Below are positions 1-9,515 of a stretch of 64,000 bases of DNA, piece after piece. The stretch's first letter is position 1. Each line of letters begins with the position of its first letter. Location of the stretch: NCBI RefSeq assembly GCF_016745395.1, contig NZ_JAERVJ010000002.1:248001-312000 (forward strand), written 5' to 3'. Source of the stretch: Methylocystis sp. Sn-Cys. Its GTDB lineage: Bacteria > Pseudomonadota > Alphaproteobacteria > Rhizobiales > Beijerinckiaceae. Under the pieces are notes generated by a model. It was not told the origin of the DNA. It did not search any database and was given only the letters and a program-made list of their open reading frames with translations. The translations under genes were made by a program, and so were the position numbers.

Positions 1-975
1 GCGGATTTTCATGTCGAGCGGCGCCTCGCCCAGGAACGGCACGCCCATCTGCTCGGCGTCGTGGCGCGCGCCGCCATGCGAGAAGATTTCCGAGCGGCCG
101 CCGCAATGCGGGCAAAGGAAATAGCTCATATTCTCGATGATCCCGAGGATCGGCGCCTCGACCTTCTGGAACATGGCGACGGCGCGGCGCGCGTCGATCA
201 GCGCGAGATCCTGCGGCGTCGAGACGATCACCGCGCCGGCGATCGGCGTCTGCTGCGCCATGGTGAGCTGAACGTCGCCTGTGCCGGGCGGCATGTCGAC
301 GACGAGCGCGTCGAGGTCGCCCCAGGCCACCTCCCCCAGCAATTGCGACAGCGCCTGCGCCACCATCGGCCCGCGCCAGACCATGGGCGTATTCTCCTCG
401 ACGAGGAAGCCCATGGACATGATCTTCACGCCATAGGCTTCGAGCGGCACCAGCTTGCCGTTCTCGACCTTGGGCTTGTCATGCAGGCCGAAAAGGCGCG
501 GCGCCGAGGGGCCGTAAATGTCGGCGTCGAGGAGCCCGACGCGCCAGCCCTGCGCCGCGAGACCGAGCGCGAGATTGGCGGAGGTCGTGGATTTGCCGAC
601 GCCGCCCTTGCCGGAGGCCACCACGACGACATAGCGGATTTTCTCCAAAGCCGGCGCGAGGCCCTTGCGCGCCTGCGGGGGCGGCGGCGCGGCGTGGGAA
701 TGGCCGTGATGGTGGTCATGAGCTTTCGCGGCGCCGGGGGCGCGCTCGGCGGTGAGCGTCACGACGGCGGCCTCGATGCCCGGCACCGCCTTGATCGCCT
801 TCTCAGCGTTGGTGCGCGCGATCTCCCAGCCCTCCGGCTTCGCGGGATCGCCGGCGAGCGAGACGAAGGCTTTCGCGCCGGAGAGATTAATGCCGCTCAC
901 CGCCCGCGCCAGCGATATGCCGCCAGGCGCATAGAGGTTTTCCAGCGCTTCGAGAATATCTGCTTCCGTCGCCAC
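1..975 (-). CDS. mrp: Mrp/ApbC (NBP35-type) Fe-S carrier ATPase, 3' end cut off by window
   Basis: A P-loop ATPase of the Mrp/ApbC family, which in other bacteria binds a labile Fe-S cluster and transfers it to apoproteins in the cytoplasm. The visible 325 residues begin at a GTG codon (973-975) and run off the left edge. Residues 1-75 are a MIP18/DUF59-type domain. A His-rich linker (HDHHHGHSH, about 86-94) follows. The deviant Walker A SGKGGVGKST is at 121-130, then DADIYGPS and DMPPGTGD. The CPHC pair at C288/C291 is the cysteine motif expected to hold the cluster. It is transcribed in the same direction as the E2 and zinc-ribbon genes, which end 77 bp upstream. Family assignment is firm; the partner proteins are not known from sequence. 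Confidence 0.93.
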   Translation of the reverse strand, partial: MATEADILEALENLYAPGGISLARAVSGINLSGAKAFVSLAGDPAKPEGWEIARTNAEKAIKAVPGIEAAVVTLTAERAPGAAKAHDHHHGHSHAAPPPPQARKGLAPALEKIRYVVVVASGKGGVGKSTTSANLALGLAAQGWRVGLLDADIYGPSAPRLFGLHDKPKVENGKLVPLEAYGVKIMSMGFLVEENTPMVWRGPMVAQALSQLLGEVAWGDLDALVVDMPPGTGDVQLTMAQQTPIAGAVIVSTPQDLALIDARRAVAMFQKVEAPILGIIENMSYFLCPHCGGRSEIFSHGGARHDAEQMGVPFLGEAPLDMKIR

Positions 976-1051
976 GGGCCGCTCCTTGAGTGTTTAGAGA
1001 AAGTCTAAACAAGGATATGCCGATAAATGGCGCGCACGTCCACGGCGATAT

Positions 1052-1264
1052 TTAGCGCGGGCTGGAGCAGCAATGCTGTTCCGCCTGGATTGGCGGGCAA
1101 GGAACGTCGCCATAGGAGCAAAAGACGCAGCAGTCGCCCTCTTTCGGCGTAAGCCGGGCGCCGCAGGCGGGACAATTATAGACGACGACACAGGCGTTTT
1201 CGGCCATAGTGAGCGTCTCAGCGTGTCCGCAGCGGGGACATGTGAGTTTGGAGGCAAGCCTCAC
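1052..1264 (-). CDS. small GDCCVxC-type zinc-ribbon-like protein
   Basis: A 70-residue cysteine-rich protein. An N-terminal CPRC and a later CPAC could bind a metal as a zinc ribbon. These are followed by the block GDCCVFCSYGDVPCPP and a C-terminal CC. This matches the family annotated as GDCCVxC domain (seleno)protein, in which some members carry selenocysteine; here every position is an ordinary Cys codon. The start is a GTG that overlaps the stop of the E2 gene (GTGA, 1261-1264), indicating translational coupling. A shorter start at the inner Met would delete the first CxxC and is less likely. Function is unknown; the motif suggests metal or redox chemistry. Confidence 0.82.
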   Translation of the reverse strand: MRLASKLTCPRCGHAETLTMAENACVVVYNCPACGARLTPKEGDCCVFCSYGDVPCPPIQAEQHCCSSPR

Positions 1265-2205
1265 GCGAACAACCCCATCGGCTGCTCGATCAGCGTTTTG
1301 AAAGCCGCCAGCAGCTCCGCGCCCAATGCCCCGTCGACCGCGCGATGGTCGCAGGACAGCGTCACGCTCATAATGGTGGCGACCGTGGGTGCGCCATTCT
1401 TCACGACCATCCGCTGCTCGCCCTTGCCGACGGCGAGGATCGTCGATTGCGGCGGGTTGATCACCGCCGAGAAATTCTTGATCCCATACATGCCGAGGTT
1501 GGAGACGGCGGAGACCCCGCCCTCATATTCCTGCGGCTTCAATTTCCGCTCGCGGGCGCGGCCGGCGAGCTCGCGGACCTCGTCCGAAATCTCACGAACG
1601 GTTTTGGCTTGCGCGTTTCGGATGATCGGCGTGATGAGCCCGCCGGGGATGGCCACTGCAACGCCAATGTCGGAAGCCTTGTGCTTCAACATCGCCTCGG
1701 GCGTGAAGGTGACATTGGCCTCCGGCACGCGCTGCAAAGCGAGCGCCAACGTCTTCACGATATAATCGTTGACCGAGGTCTTCCATTCCGGCGAACCATC
1801 CGCGCGCTTGGGCGCCGCCGCGTTGAACTCCTCGCGCAGACGCAGGAGCGCGTCGATCTCGCAATCGACGTCGAGGTAGAAATGCGGGACGGTCTGGATC
1901 GACTCCGTGAGACGGCGGGCGATCGCCTTGCGCATGGAATCGTGTGGGACTTCCTCATAGGAGTCGGCTGCATAATACTTGCGGGTCGTCTCGAGCGAGG
2001 GCGCCTCGGAGAGGGAAATAGGTTCAGCGGCCGCCTTACGAGGCCCGCCCGCCAGCGCGCTTTTTACGTCGCGCTCGATGATGCGGCCATGCGGTCCGGA
2101 CCCAGTCAGCGACGAGAGATCGAGCCCCCCTTCCTTAGCGAGACGGCGCGCCAGTGGCGAAGCGAAGACGCGAGGATGGGAGGGGTTCGGCGCCGCGATA
2201 TTCAT
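1261..2205 (-). CDS. pdhC: dihydrolipoamide acetyltransferase (E2) core without a lipoyl domain
   Basis: E2 of a 2-oxoacid dehydrogenase, probably pyruvate dehydrogenase. It should transfer the acetyl group from a lipoyl arm to CoA. The 314 residues hold a peripheral-subunit-binding domain at about 10-50 (ASPLARRLAKE, GSGPHGRIIERD) and the CAT-like catalytic domain from about 85 to the end, with DHRAVDG giving H287 and D291. Typical E2 proteins exceed 400 residues because they begin with one or more lipoyl domains. None is present here, and the upstream DNA does not encode one in frame. The lipoyl domain of this complex appears to sit on E1-beta (3979-5403). The gene is separated from pdhAB by three genes on the other strand. 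No E3 gene is in the window. Confidence 0.9.
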   Translation of the reverse strand: MNIAAPNPSHPRVFASPLARRLAKEGGLDLSSLTGSGPHGRIIERDVKSALAGGPRKAAAEPISLSEAPSLETTRKYYAADSYEEVPHDSMRKAIARRLTESIQTVPHFYLDVDCEIDALLRLREEFNAAAPKRADGSPEWKTSVNDYIVKTLALALQRVPEANVTFTPEAMLKHKASDIGVAVAIPGGLITPIIRNAQAKTVREISDEVRELAGRARERKLKPQEYEGGVSAVSNLGMYGIKNFSAVINPPQSTILAVGKGEQRMVVKNGAPTVATIMSVTLSCDHRAVDGALGAELLAAFKTLIEQPMGLFA

Positions 2206-2363
2206 TTCCGTGAATCCCCGAGTGGTTCCTTGGCCAACCGTTCAGCGGCTATTTTATATCTGCGATCGGTTAACGTCACGGCGTGGGAGATCGAGTGTCG
2301 AACGCCCAGCTTTTTTGCGAGGACAGCCGCAGGTCGCTCGCGCCCTTGACTCGCTGGGACAAC

Positions 2364-2386
2364 CGTCCTACTCCTAATTTAGGACG
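2364..2386. promoter_or_regulatory. inverted repeat, candidate TetR operator
   Basis: The arms CGTCCTA (2364-2370) and TAGGACG (2380-2386) are perfect inverted repeats around a 9-bp AT-rich spacer. They lie in the 264-bp gap between the divergently transcribed E2 and tetR genes, 84 bp before the tetR start. TetR-family repressors commonly bind such dyads near their own promoters. The assignment to this regulator is inference. Confidence 0.45.
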
Positions 2387-2469
2387 TTTGCCCTACCGCA
2401 TTCACCTGCCAACTTTGCGCCGGAATTACCTGATCCGAAAGCGACAAGAGCCGAGAGAAAGACCGATTT

Positions 2470-3045
2470 ATGAGCCGCGCCACAACTCGCGAGCAGATTA
2501 TAGAGGCCGCCGACAGGCTCTTTTACCAGCAAGGATATGAGCGCACGTCTTTCGCCGACATCGCGGAAGCCGTCAAAATATCGCGGGGAAATTTTTACTA
2601 CCACTTCAAGACAAAGGACGAGATCCTCGACGCTGTCATCTCTCTTCGCCTCGGCAAGACCAAAGAGTTGCTGACGCAATGGGACACCGATGGCAGCGAT
2701 CCTGCCGATCGCATCCGGCGCTTTATACATATCCTAATCGTGAACCGGGCGAAGATCATGCTCTATGGCTGCCCGGTTGGCGCACTCTGCAGCGAGCTTG
2801 CCAGGCTCGACCACGCCGCAAAAGCCGAAGCGAACAGGATATTCGCGCTCTTTCGCGAGTGGCTGGAACGGCAGTTTGTCCTGCTCGGCCGCAAACCCGA
2901 CGCTGGCGTTCTCGCCATGCGCCTGCTTGCGCGTAGCCAAGGCGTGGCCACGCTCGCCAACGCCTTTCGCGACGAGGACTTCATTCGCCGGGAAGTCGAT
3001 GAAATTTGCGCATGGCTGGAGGCGCAGCATCCCGCCGCGCCCTGA
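2470..3045 (+). CDS. TetR/AcrR-family transcriptional regulator
   Basis: A 191-residue repressor-type protein. The N-terminal helix-turn-helix (about residues 8-55) has the family pattern RTSFADIAEAV followed by SRGNFYYHFKTKDEIL. The C-terminal half is a ligand-binding domain that cannot be assigned to a ligand. The gene is the first of a plus-strand block with yciI (35-bp gap) and tag, and is divergent from the E2 gene. A dyad in the divergent promoter region (2364-2386) is a plausible site for autoregulation and possibly for control of the E2 gene. Confidence 0.92.
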   Translation: MSRATTREQIIEAADRLFYQQGYERTSFADIAEAVKISRGNFYYHFKTKDEILDAVISLRLGKTKELLTQWDTDGSDPADRIRRFIHILIVNRAKIMLYGCPVGALCSELARLDHAAKAEANRIFALFREWLERQFVLLGRKPDAGVLAMRLLARSQGVATLANAFRDEDFIRREVDEICAWLEAQHPAAP

Positions 3046-3080
3046 AGCCATTCAACGCTTGGTCGAGAGGGAAGTTGCAA

Positions 3081-3368
3081 ATGTTTATCGTGCTGCTGAG
3101 ATTTTCCGACAAAAGAGCGCTGGCGCAGCAGTTCATGGAGGGCCACAACGCCTGGCTCCGACGCGGATTTGACGACGGCGTCGTCCTCTTGGCCGGGAGC
3201 CTGCAGCCGCAGGCGGGCGGCGCGATCCTCGTTCACAATATATCGCGCGCTGATCTGGAGATGCGGCTGAACGAAGACCCGTTTGTCGCCGCGGATGTGG
3301 TGAAGCCCGACATCCTGGAAGTTGCAGCCAGCCGCGCCGACGAGCGCCTCGCATTCCTGCTGGGGTGA
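3081..3368 (+). CDS. YciI-like (YCII-related) small protein
   Basis: A 95-residue protein with the compact ferredoxin-like YCII fold. It opens with MFIVLLRFSDKR, has the conserved His in EGHNAWL, a GSLQPQAGGA turn and a DPFVAADV segment. These proteins are small cytoplasmic enzymes or ligand binders of mostly unknown substrate. The ATG at 3081 is chosen because GAGAGGGAAG lies just upstream and because the earlier in-frame codons overlap tetR. The stop lies 2 bp before the preferred tag start. It is likely co-transcribed with tetR and tag. Confidence 0.8.
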   Translation: MFIVLLRFSDKRALAQQFMEGHNAWLRRGFDDGVVLLAGSLQPQAGGAILVHNISRADLEMRLNEDPFVAADVVKPDILEVAASRADERLAFLLG

Positions 3369-3370
3369 CG

Positions 3371-3982
3371 ATGAGCACGACAGTACCCGGCCCCGATGGC
3401 CGTCCGCGCTGCCGCTGGTGCGCCGCCGCTCCCGATTATTTCGCCTATCACGATACGGAGTGGGGCTTTCCCGTCGACGATGATCGCAGGCTCTTTGAAA
3501 AGCTCTGTCTCGAAGGTTTTCAGTCCGGATTGAGCTGGCGCACCATCCTCGCGAAGCGGGAAAATTTTCGCGGCGCCTTTTACAGTTTCGATTTTGACAG
3601 GATTGCCCGGTTCACCGACGATGACCTCCAACGTCTTTTGGACGACCGAGGCATCGTTCGTCACCGCGGAAAGATCGCCGCCGTCATCAACAACGCCAAG
3701 CGCGCGCAGGAAATCGTTCGTCAGGAAGGCTCCCTAGCTGCCTATTTCTGGCGCTACGAGCCGCCTGCCGCCACGCTCGGCAAACCTCAAACCGCCTCCA
3801 CCTCAGCGGCCTCGATCGCACTATCGAAAGATCTCAAAAAGCGTGGCTGGGCGTTCGTTGGCCCAACCACAGTCTATGCGTTCATGCAGGCCATGGGGCT
3901 GATCAACGATCATGCAGAGGGCTGCGTCATCCGAGAAGACGTTGAGCGCGCCAGGGCGGCGTTCAAACGCCCTGGCGGCTAG
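3371..3982 (+). CDS. tag: DNA-3-methyladenine glycosylase I
   Basis: A 203-residue base-excision repair glycosylase that removes 3-methyladenine from alkylated DNA. Family landmarks are the YHDTEWG motif, [43 protein letters not shown] and [13 protein letters not shown]. The zinc ligands expected from E. coli Tag are conserved as C14, H27, H181 and C185 (DHAEGC). A GTG at 3365 is an alternative start; the ATG at 3371 is preferred. The TAG stop overlaps the stop of the convergent pdhB gene, the two sharing the tetranucleotide CTAG at 3979-3982. Confidence 0.95.
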   Translation: MSTTVPGPDGRPRCRWCAAAPDYFAYHDTEWGFPVDDDRRLFEKLCLEGFQSGLSWRTILAKRENFRGAFYSFDFDRIARFTDDDLQRLLDDRGIVRHRGKIAAVINNAKRAQEIVRQEGSLAAYFWRYEPPAATLGKPQTASTSAASIALSKDLKKRGWAFVGPTTVYAFMQAMGLINDHAEGCVIREDVERARAAFKRPGG

Positions 3983-5403
3983 CTTCGATAAAGAACCGCC
4001 TTCGCCGCCGCCACCACTTCCGCCACGCTCGGCAGCGCGAGCTTTTCCAAATTCGCCGCATAAGGCATGGGCACGTCCTTGCCGGTGACGCGCGCGATCG
4101 GCGCGTCGAGATAGTCGAAGGCCTCCTCTTGCAGACGCGCGGCGATTTCAGACGCCACGCCGCCTTGCGGCCAGCCTTCTTCGATCGCGACGCAGCGGCC
4201 CGTCTTCTTCACCGACTCCACGATCGTTTGCGTATCCATCGGCCGTAGCGTGCGCAGGTCGATGACCTCCGCCTCGATCCCGTCCTTGGCCAGCGCCTCA
4301 GCGGCGCCCAGCGCGTAGGTCATGCCGATCGAGAAGGAGACGAGCGTCACATCCGTTCCCGGCCGCGCAATGCGCGCCTTGCCGATCGGCAGGACGAAAT
4401 CCTCCAGCGCCGGCACTTCCGAGGTCTTGCCGTAAAGAATTTCATTCTCGAGGAAGACAACCGGATTGTCGTTGCGGATGGCGGCCTTCAGCAGGCCCTT
4501 GGCGTCGCTGGCGTTGGAGGGCGAAATGACGATGAGCCCCGGCACCTGCGAATACCAGGCGGCGTAGTCCTGGCTATGCTGCGCGCCGACGCGCGCGGCG
4601 GCGCCATTGGGGCCGCGGAAGACGATCGGGCAATGGATCTGACCGCCCGACATATAGAGCGTCTTCGCGGCCGAGTTGACGATGTGGTCGATGGCCTGCA
4701 TCGAGAAATTGAAGGTCATGAATTCGACGATCGGCCGCAGGCCCGCGAAAGCGGCGCCGACGCCGATGCCCGCAAAGCCATATTCGGTGATCGGCGTATC
4801 GCGCACGCGCATGGGGCCGAATTCCTGCAGCAGGCCCTGCGTCACCTTATAGGCGCCCTGATATTCGGCCACCTCCTCGCCCATGATGAAGACGTTGGGG
4901 TCGCGGCGCATCTCCTCCGCCATGGCGTCGCGCAAGGCTTCGCGCATGGTCATGGGGATCATGGTCGTTCCCGCCGGCACTTCCGGCGCGGCGGAAACGG
5001 CCGGCGGGGCGGCGACGCTCACGGGCTTGGCTTGCGGCGCAGCCGCCTGCGCCGCGGCCTCCAGGCGCGCCTTATTCGCCTCGCCGGCTTCGTCCTGAGG
5101 CGCGGTAGGCGGCGGGGGCGCCTTGGCGGCCGGCGGCGCTTCGACCGCGGAAGCATCCTCGCCTTCGCCGGCGATCACCGCGATCGGCGTATTGACCGCG
5201 ACATTCTCCGTGCCGCCCGGCACGAGGATGCACGCCAACACGCCCTCGTCGACCGCCTCGACCTCCATGGTTGCTTTGTCGGTCTCGATCTCGGCGATGA
5301 CGTCGCCGGCCTTGACTTCATCGCCTTCGTTTTTCAGCCATTTGGCGAGCTTGCCCTGCTCCATCGTGGGAGAGAGCGCGGGCATGAGGACGTTGATGGT
5401 CAT
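3979..5403 (-). CDS. pdhB: pyruvate dehydrogenase E1 component beta subunit with N-terminal lipoyl domain
   Basis: A 474-residue E1-beta, which with E1-alpha decarboxylates pyruvate and acetylates a lipoyl arm. Residues 2-77 are a lipoyl domain with the modified lysine in ETDKATM (K43). Residues 80-150 are an Ala/Pro-rich mobile linker. From about 155 follows the transketolase-like E1-beta domain ([55 protein letters not shown]). The fusion is known in alphaproteobacteria. Here it matters because the E2 gene lacks a lipoyl domain. The start is the ATG at 5401-5403; a longer open frame reaches only into a palindromic repeat. The 3' end overlaps the convergent tag stop. Confidence 0.96.
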   Translation of the reverse strand: MTINVLMPALSPTMEQGKLAKWLKNEGDEVKAGDVIAEIETDKATMEVEAVDEGVLACILVPGGTENVAVNTPIAVIAGEGEDASAVEAPPAAKAPPPPTAPQDEAGEANKARLEAAAQAAAPQAKPVSVAAPPAVSAAPEVPAGTTMIPMTMREALRDAMAEEMRRDPNVFIMGEEVAEYQGAYKVTQGLLQEFGPMRVRDTPITEYGFAGIGVGAAFAGLRPIVEFMTFNFSMQAIDHIVNSAAKTLYMSGGQIHCPIVFRGPNGAAARVGAQHSQDYAAWYSQVPGLIVISPSNASDAKGLLKAAIRNDNPVVFLENEILYGKTSEVPALEDFVLPIGKARIARPGTDVTLVSFSIGMTYALGAAEALAKDGIEAEVIDLRTLRPMDTQTIVESVKKTGRCVAIEEGWPQGGVASEIAARLQEEAFDYLDAPIARVTGKDVPMPYAANLEKLALPSVAEVVAAAKAVLYRS

Positions 5404-5411
5404 TGCGCGAA

Positions 5412-5527
5412 GCCCCCTCCCCAACCCTCCCCCGCTTTGCGGGAGAGGGCGTAAATTGTCGCCTTCATCGAGGCTGCCGATCGTGAGCGTTCCCTCTCCC
5501 GCTTGCGGGGGAGGGACAGGGAGGGGG
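5412..5527. repeat. composite palindromic repeat A, copy 1
   Basis: A ~116-bp element made of two GC-rich hairpins (CCCTCCCCCGC...GCGGGAGAGGG and CCCTCTCCCGC...GCGGGGGAGGG). They flank a core that contains CTTCATCGA and GATCGTGAGCGT. Copies 2 and 3 are at 32355-32479 and 36217-36372. It fills the pdhA-pdhB gap, so it is transcribed within the operon. Confidence 0.85.
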
Positions 5528-5549
5528 AAAACATCAAGCACATAAAACT

Positions 5550-6557
5550 TCAGGCTCCCGCCAGCACGTCCGTATAAAGCTCGGAAGGATCCGGCTCCTT
5601 GTCGTTCATCGCAAAATCCGCCGCATCGGCGACAATCTTGCGAACGCCCGCGTCGATCTTCTTGAGCTCATCCTCGGCGACGCCATCGGCGAGCAGGCGC
5701 AGGCGCACCTGCTCGATCGGATCATGCTCCTCGCGCATCTTCTGCACTTCTTCCTTGGAGCGATATTTGGCGGGGTCTGACATGGAGTGGCCGCGATAGC
5801 GATAGGTCTGCGCTTCGAGGAGATAAGGCCCCTTCCCCGAGCGGCACCATTCCAGCGCCTCGGCCGTCGCGGCGCGCACGGCGCGGACATCCATGCCGTC
5901 GAGCTGGTGGCCCGGAATCCCGAAGGCGGCGCCGCGCATGGCGAAGTCAGTCTGGGCGGCGGCGCGCGTCAACGACGTGCCCATGGCGTAACGATTGTTC
6001 TCGACGATAAACAGCGCCGGCAGCTTCCACAGCGCCGCCATGTTGAAGGCCTCATAGACCTGGCCCTGATTGGCCGCGCCTTCGCCGAAGAAGGTCAGCG
6101 ACACTCTGCCGTCGCCGCGATAGGCGTTGGCGAGAGCGACGCCCGCGCCGATCGGCGCTGGCGCGCCGACGATGCCATGCCCGCCGAAGAAATTCTTCTC
6201 CTGCGAGAACATATGCATGGAGCCGCCCTTCCCTTTGGAATAGCCGCCCCTTTTGCCCGCCAGCTCCGCCATGACGCCCTTGGCGTCCATGCCGCTCGCC
6301 AGCATATGGCCGTGATCGCGATAGCTCGTGGTGAACTGGTCGCCGTCACGCGCCGCCATTTTGGCGCCGACGACCACCGCCTCCTGGCCGATATAGAGAT
6401 GGCAGAATCCGGCGATGACGCCCATGCCGTAAAGCTGGCCCGCCTTCTCCTCGAAGCGCCGAATCAGCAGCATCTCTCGAAGCGCGTGAAGCTCTTCCTC
6501 ACGGGTGAAGTTGGGAACGCTGTGAACCGCGCTCGCGCCGTCGCCTTCATTGGCCAT
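5550..6557 (-). CDS. pdhA: pyruvate dehydrogenase E1 component alpha subunit
   Basis: A 335-residue thiamine-diphosphate-dependent E1-alpha that acts with pdhB on pyruvate. Visible motifs are [66 protein letters not shown] and the ThDP-binding segment GEGAANQG...ENNRYAMGT. The phosphorylation-loop-like [15 protein letters not shown] is also present. Length is normal for the alphaproteobacterial type. It is the first gene of pdhAB, followed by a 146-bp gap that holds repeat A copy 1. A GGAGG lies about 13 bases before the ATG at 6557. Confidence is high. Confidence 0.97.
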   Translation of the reverse strand: MANEGDGASAVHSVPNFTREEELHALREMLLIRRFEEKAGQLYGMGVIAGFCHLYIGQEAVVVGAKMAARDGDQFTTSYRDHGHMLASGMDAKGVMAELAGKRGGYSKGKGGSMHMFSQEKNFFGGHGIVGAPAPIGAGVALANAYRGDGRVSLTFFGEGAANQGQVYEAFNMAALWKLPALFIVENNRYAMGTSLTRAAAQTDFAMRGAAFGIPGHQLDGMDVRAVRAATAEALEWCRSGKGPYLLEAQTYRYRGHSMSDPAKYRSKEEVQKMREEHDPIEQVRLRLLADGVAEDELKKIDAGVRKIVADAADFAMNDKEPDPSELYTDVLAGA

Positions 6558-6636
6558 GGGCTGTTCTCGGCCTCCTACCCGTTAATTGGAGAACGAGCAG
6601 GACCATACCAGAGTCGTCGTTCAAAAACGAGTAAAT

Positions 6637-6693
6637 CGGACCGCGCGCCTTCAGGCGCGCTTGTTGACAGGCGCGCCTGAAGGCGCGGGGTCC
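6637..6693. repeat. palindromic repeat B, copy 1
   Basis: Two inverted arms of the form GACCGCGCGCCTTCAGGCG and its complement, separated by a few bases. It lies between pdhA and the DUF1499 gene. Related copies are at 7927-7984 and 39707-39953. It could fold into a strong hairpin in RNA. Confidence 0.8.
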
Positions 6694-6699
6694 AATGGC

Positions 6700-7524
6700 C
6701 TATCGCGCGTCCAATTGCGTCTGCAGCTCTTCGGCGAAGGAAACGATCCGCGCGGCGTTGGCGCCGAAATCGTGCCGTCCATAGCGCGACGCCGAGCGCA
6801 AATCGATGCGCGTCTGTCCCGGCAATGGCTTGAGCCTGATCGTGATGTCCTCGTCGAAGCCCATGATCGGCGTCTTGTCGAGGAAATCCGCGTGCCCTTC
6901 CCCGGTTCGCCCGCCCGGCGGGCGCTGATCGACCACCTTCCAGCCGACGGCTTTCGCCGTTTTCAGCACCAGCGCAAAAGCCTCGTCGGCGTCGAGATCG
7001 ACGACGATCGGCTCGACGTCCGGATAGGCGGGCCGCTGCGCCTCGCGCGCCTTCGCCGGCAAGCCTTTCGGCTGGAAACCCTTGCGCGCTTCGTAAGCGG
7101 CGCGCGATAGCGAGAAATAAGGCGGATTGGCGGTGTCGGTGGAAATGTCGGACAGCACCGGCAGCCGCACCGCCTCGAAAGCGAGATAGGCGGGATAAGC
7201 GAGCGTGAGCAGCGCCAGCATCCCGCCGCCGACCGCCGACCCGACGCCGCGCCTTCCCGTCCGCCAGATGACGACGCTCGCGGCGCCGACCAGAAGCAGC
7301 GCCACCAAGGCCAGCGCCACAGCGGCGCCGAAGGCGGCGAGCGCCGAGGCGGGCGCGACAATGCTCAGCCGCGCAAGCAGCACCGCGAGCAGCGCCACCG
7401 TCGCCGCAAAGAGCGCGACGTCGCGACTCCATAAAGCGGCTTGCGACCACGGCTCGGGCGGGAGCGTTCGACGCATATTGGCAAATAATCTCGCATGAGT
7501 TTCGCCAGCGGGCGGGCGCCGCAT
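6700..7524 (-). CDS. DUF1499 family membrane protein
   Basis: A 274-residue protein with hydrophobic helices in the first ~115 residues (VALFAATVALLAVLLA, ALAAFGAAVALALVALLL, and one near LALLTLAYPAYLA). A soluble C-terminal DUF1499 domain follows. The family pattern is visible as DISTDTANPP, then DADEAFALVLKTAK, GFDEDITIRLKP and RIDLRSASRYGRHDFGANA. Function is unknown; homologues are found widely in proteobacteria and cyanobacteria. A second in-frame ATG at 7476 is an alternative start; neither has a clear Shine-Dalgarno sequence. It precedes pdhAB on the same strand, but a repeat lies between and co-transcription is uncertain. Confidence 0.85.
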   Translation of the reverse strand: MRRPPAGETHARLFANMRRTLPPEPWSQAALWSRDVALFAATVALLAVLLARLSIVAPASALAAFGAAVALALVALLLVGAASVVIWRTGRRGVGSAVGGGMLALLTLAYPAYLAFEAVRLPVLSDISTDTANPPYFSLSRAAYEARKGFQPKGLPAKAREAQRPAYPDVEPIVVDLDADEAFALVLKTAKAVGWKVVDQRPPGGRTGEGHADFLDKTPIMGFDEDITIRLKPLPGQTRIDLRSASRYGRHDFGANAARIVSFAEELQTQLDAR

Positions 7525-7665
7525 TTTTCAACCAAAACATCGCCGAATGCAACGATTGCTCTTTTGTCGCGAAACGCTGGGCCTTTAGCGAGTCTTTAAA
7601 TCAAAACGGCGACAGTCTCCTCGCTCGGTCAACCGTAAAAGCGTTCGCGTATAGAGGAAGTCGCC

Positions 7666-7857
7666 ATGTCGGATATCTCATCGGCCCAACCCGCCCCGTC
7701 CCAATCCGGCGGGCATCCTCACGATCTCCTGGCGCGGCTCTACCGCGAAATCGGCATTTCGGCCGTCGCCGCGGCGCTGGAAATTTCGCAAAGCGACATC
7801 GAGGACGATGATTATCAGGCGCCGTGGGCCCCGCTGGGCGAAGACCTCGCCGCCTGA
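7666..7857 (+). CDS. small hypothetical protein
   Basis: A 63-residue acidic protein with no recognisable domain. It starts [12 protein letters not shown], has a helical centre ([20 protein letters not shown]) and an acidic tail with EDDDYQAPW. The call is supported by GAGGAAG about 6 bases before the ATG and by a terminator 13 bp after the stop. It is divergent from the DUF1499 gene and convergent with tuf. No function is proposed. Confidence 0.65.
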   Translation: MSDISSAQPAPSQSGGHPHDLLARLYREIGISAVAAALEISQSDIEDDDYQAPWAPLGEDLAA

Positions 7858-7869
7858 TACACGGCGCAA

Positions 7870-7907
7870 TAAAAAAGCCCCACGGCGCTCGCCGCGGGGC
7901 TTTTTTT
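7870..7907. terminator. bidirectional Rho-independent terminator
   Basis: A near-perfect stem, GCCCCACGGCG with CGCCGCGGGGC, is flanked by a run of A on the left and a run of T on the right. It can therefore end transcripts of both the small plus-strand gene and the convergent tuf gene. Confidence 0.9.
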
Positions 7908-7926
7908 CTCGCAGACCCGGTTCTTG

Positions 7927-7984
7927 GACCGCGAGCCTTCAGGCTCGCTCGACCAAGACTGCGAGCCTGAAGGCTCGCGGTCCA
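7927..7984. repeat. palindromic repeat B, copy 2
   Basis: Arms of the form GGACCGCGAGCCTTCAGG and its complement surround a short centre. It lies immediately downstream of tuf, between the tuf stop and the terminator. It is the most complete copy of family B in the window. Confidence 0.85.
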
Positions 7985-7993
7985 GATCCGCTA

Positions 7994-9184
<1,191 letters not shown>

Positions 9185-9515
9185 TGTCCCGTTCCGATTG
9201 GGCGGGTCATCCGCCCGCGCGCGGCGGGCTTTTACGGGGTTACAAGGCCAAGAGCAAGGGGGCGCCGGCGCGATCGGGGCTCGCAATCCAGTTTAACAAA
9301 CCCTACGCAGCCGCGTCATGCCCGCGCTTGTCGCGGGCATCCACGCCGAGACATTACGACACGCGGGGAGAAGAAGCGGCGTTGTCCGCACATGTTCTCA
9401 ACATTCTGCGCCGGCGCGGACCCTTTGGCGCAGGGACGCAAGGCGGCGCTTGGGCTATATTGCAGCGCGGAAGGCCGCGAGGGCGCGTGGCGATCCGGCC
9501 GAATGGAGATGTCCG
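9185..9515. other. tuf upstream region, no gene seen
   Basis: These 331 bases between divergent tuf and the membrane-protein gene hold no credible coding sequence or tRNA. A short palindrome, ATGCCCGCG CTTGT CGCGGGCAT (9316-9342), resembles a widespread intergenic repeat. The tuf promoter should lie here, but no convincing -35/-10 pair could be assigned. Confidence 0.6.

Noticed and set aside
5404-5541. N-terminal extension of pdhB
   Set aside because: The extra 46 residues are translated from repeat A; the lipoyl domain begins at the ATG at 5401-5403.
9316-9342. Possible terminator or attenuator upstream of tuf
   Set aside because: A palindrome without T-run that resembles a widespread intergenic repeat; no leader peptide is visible.
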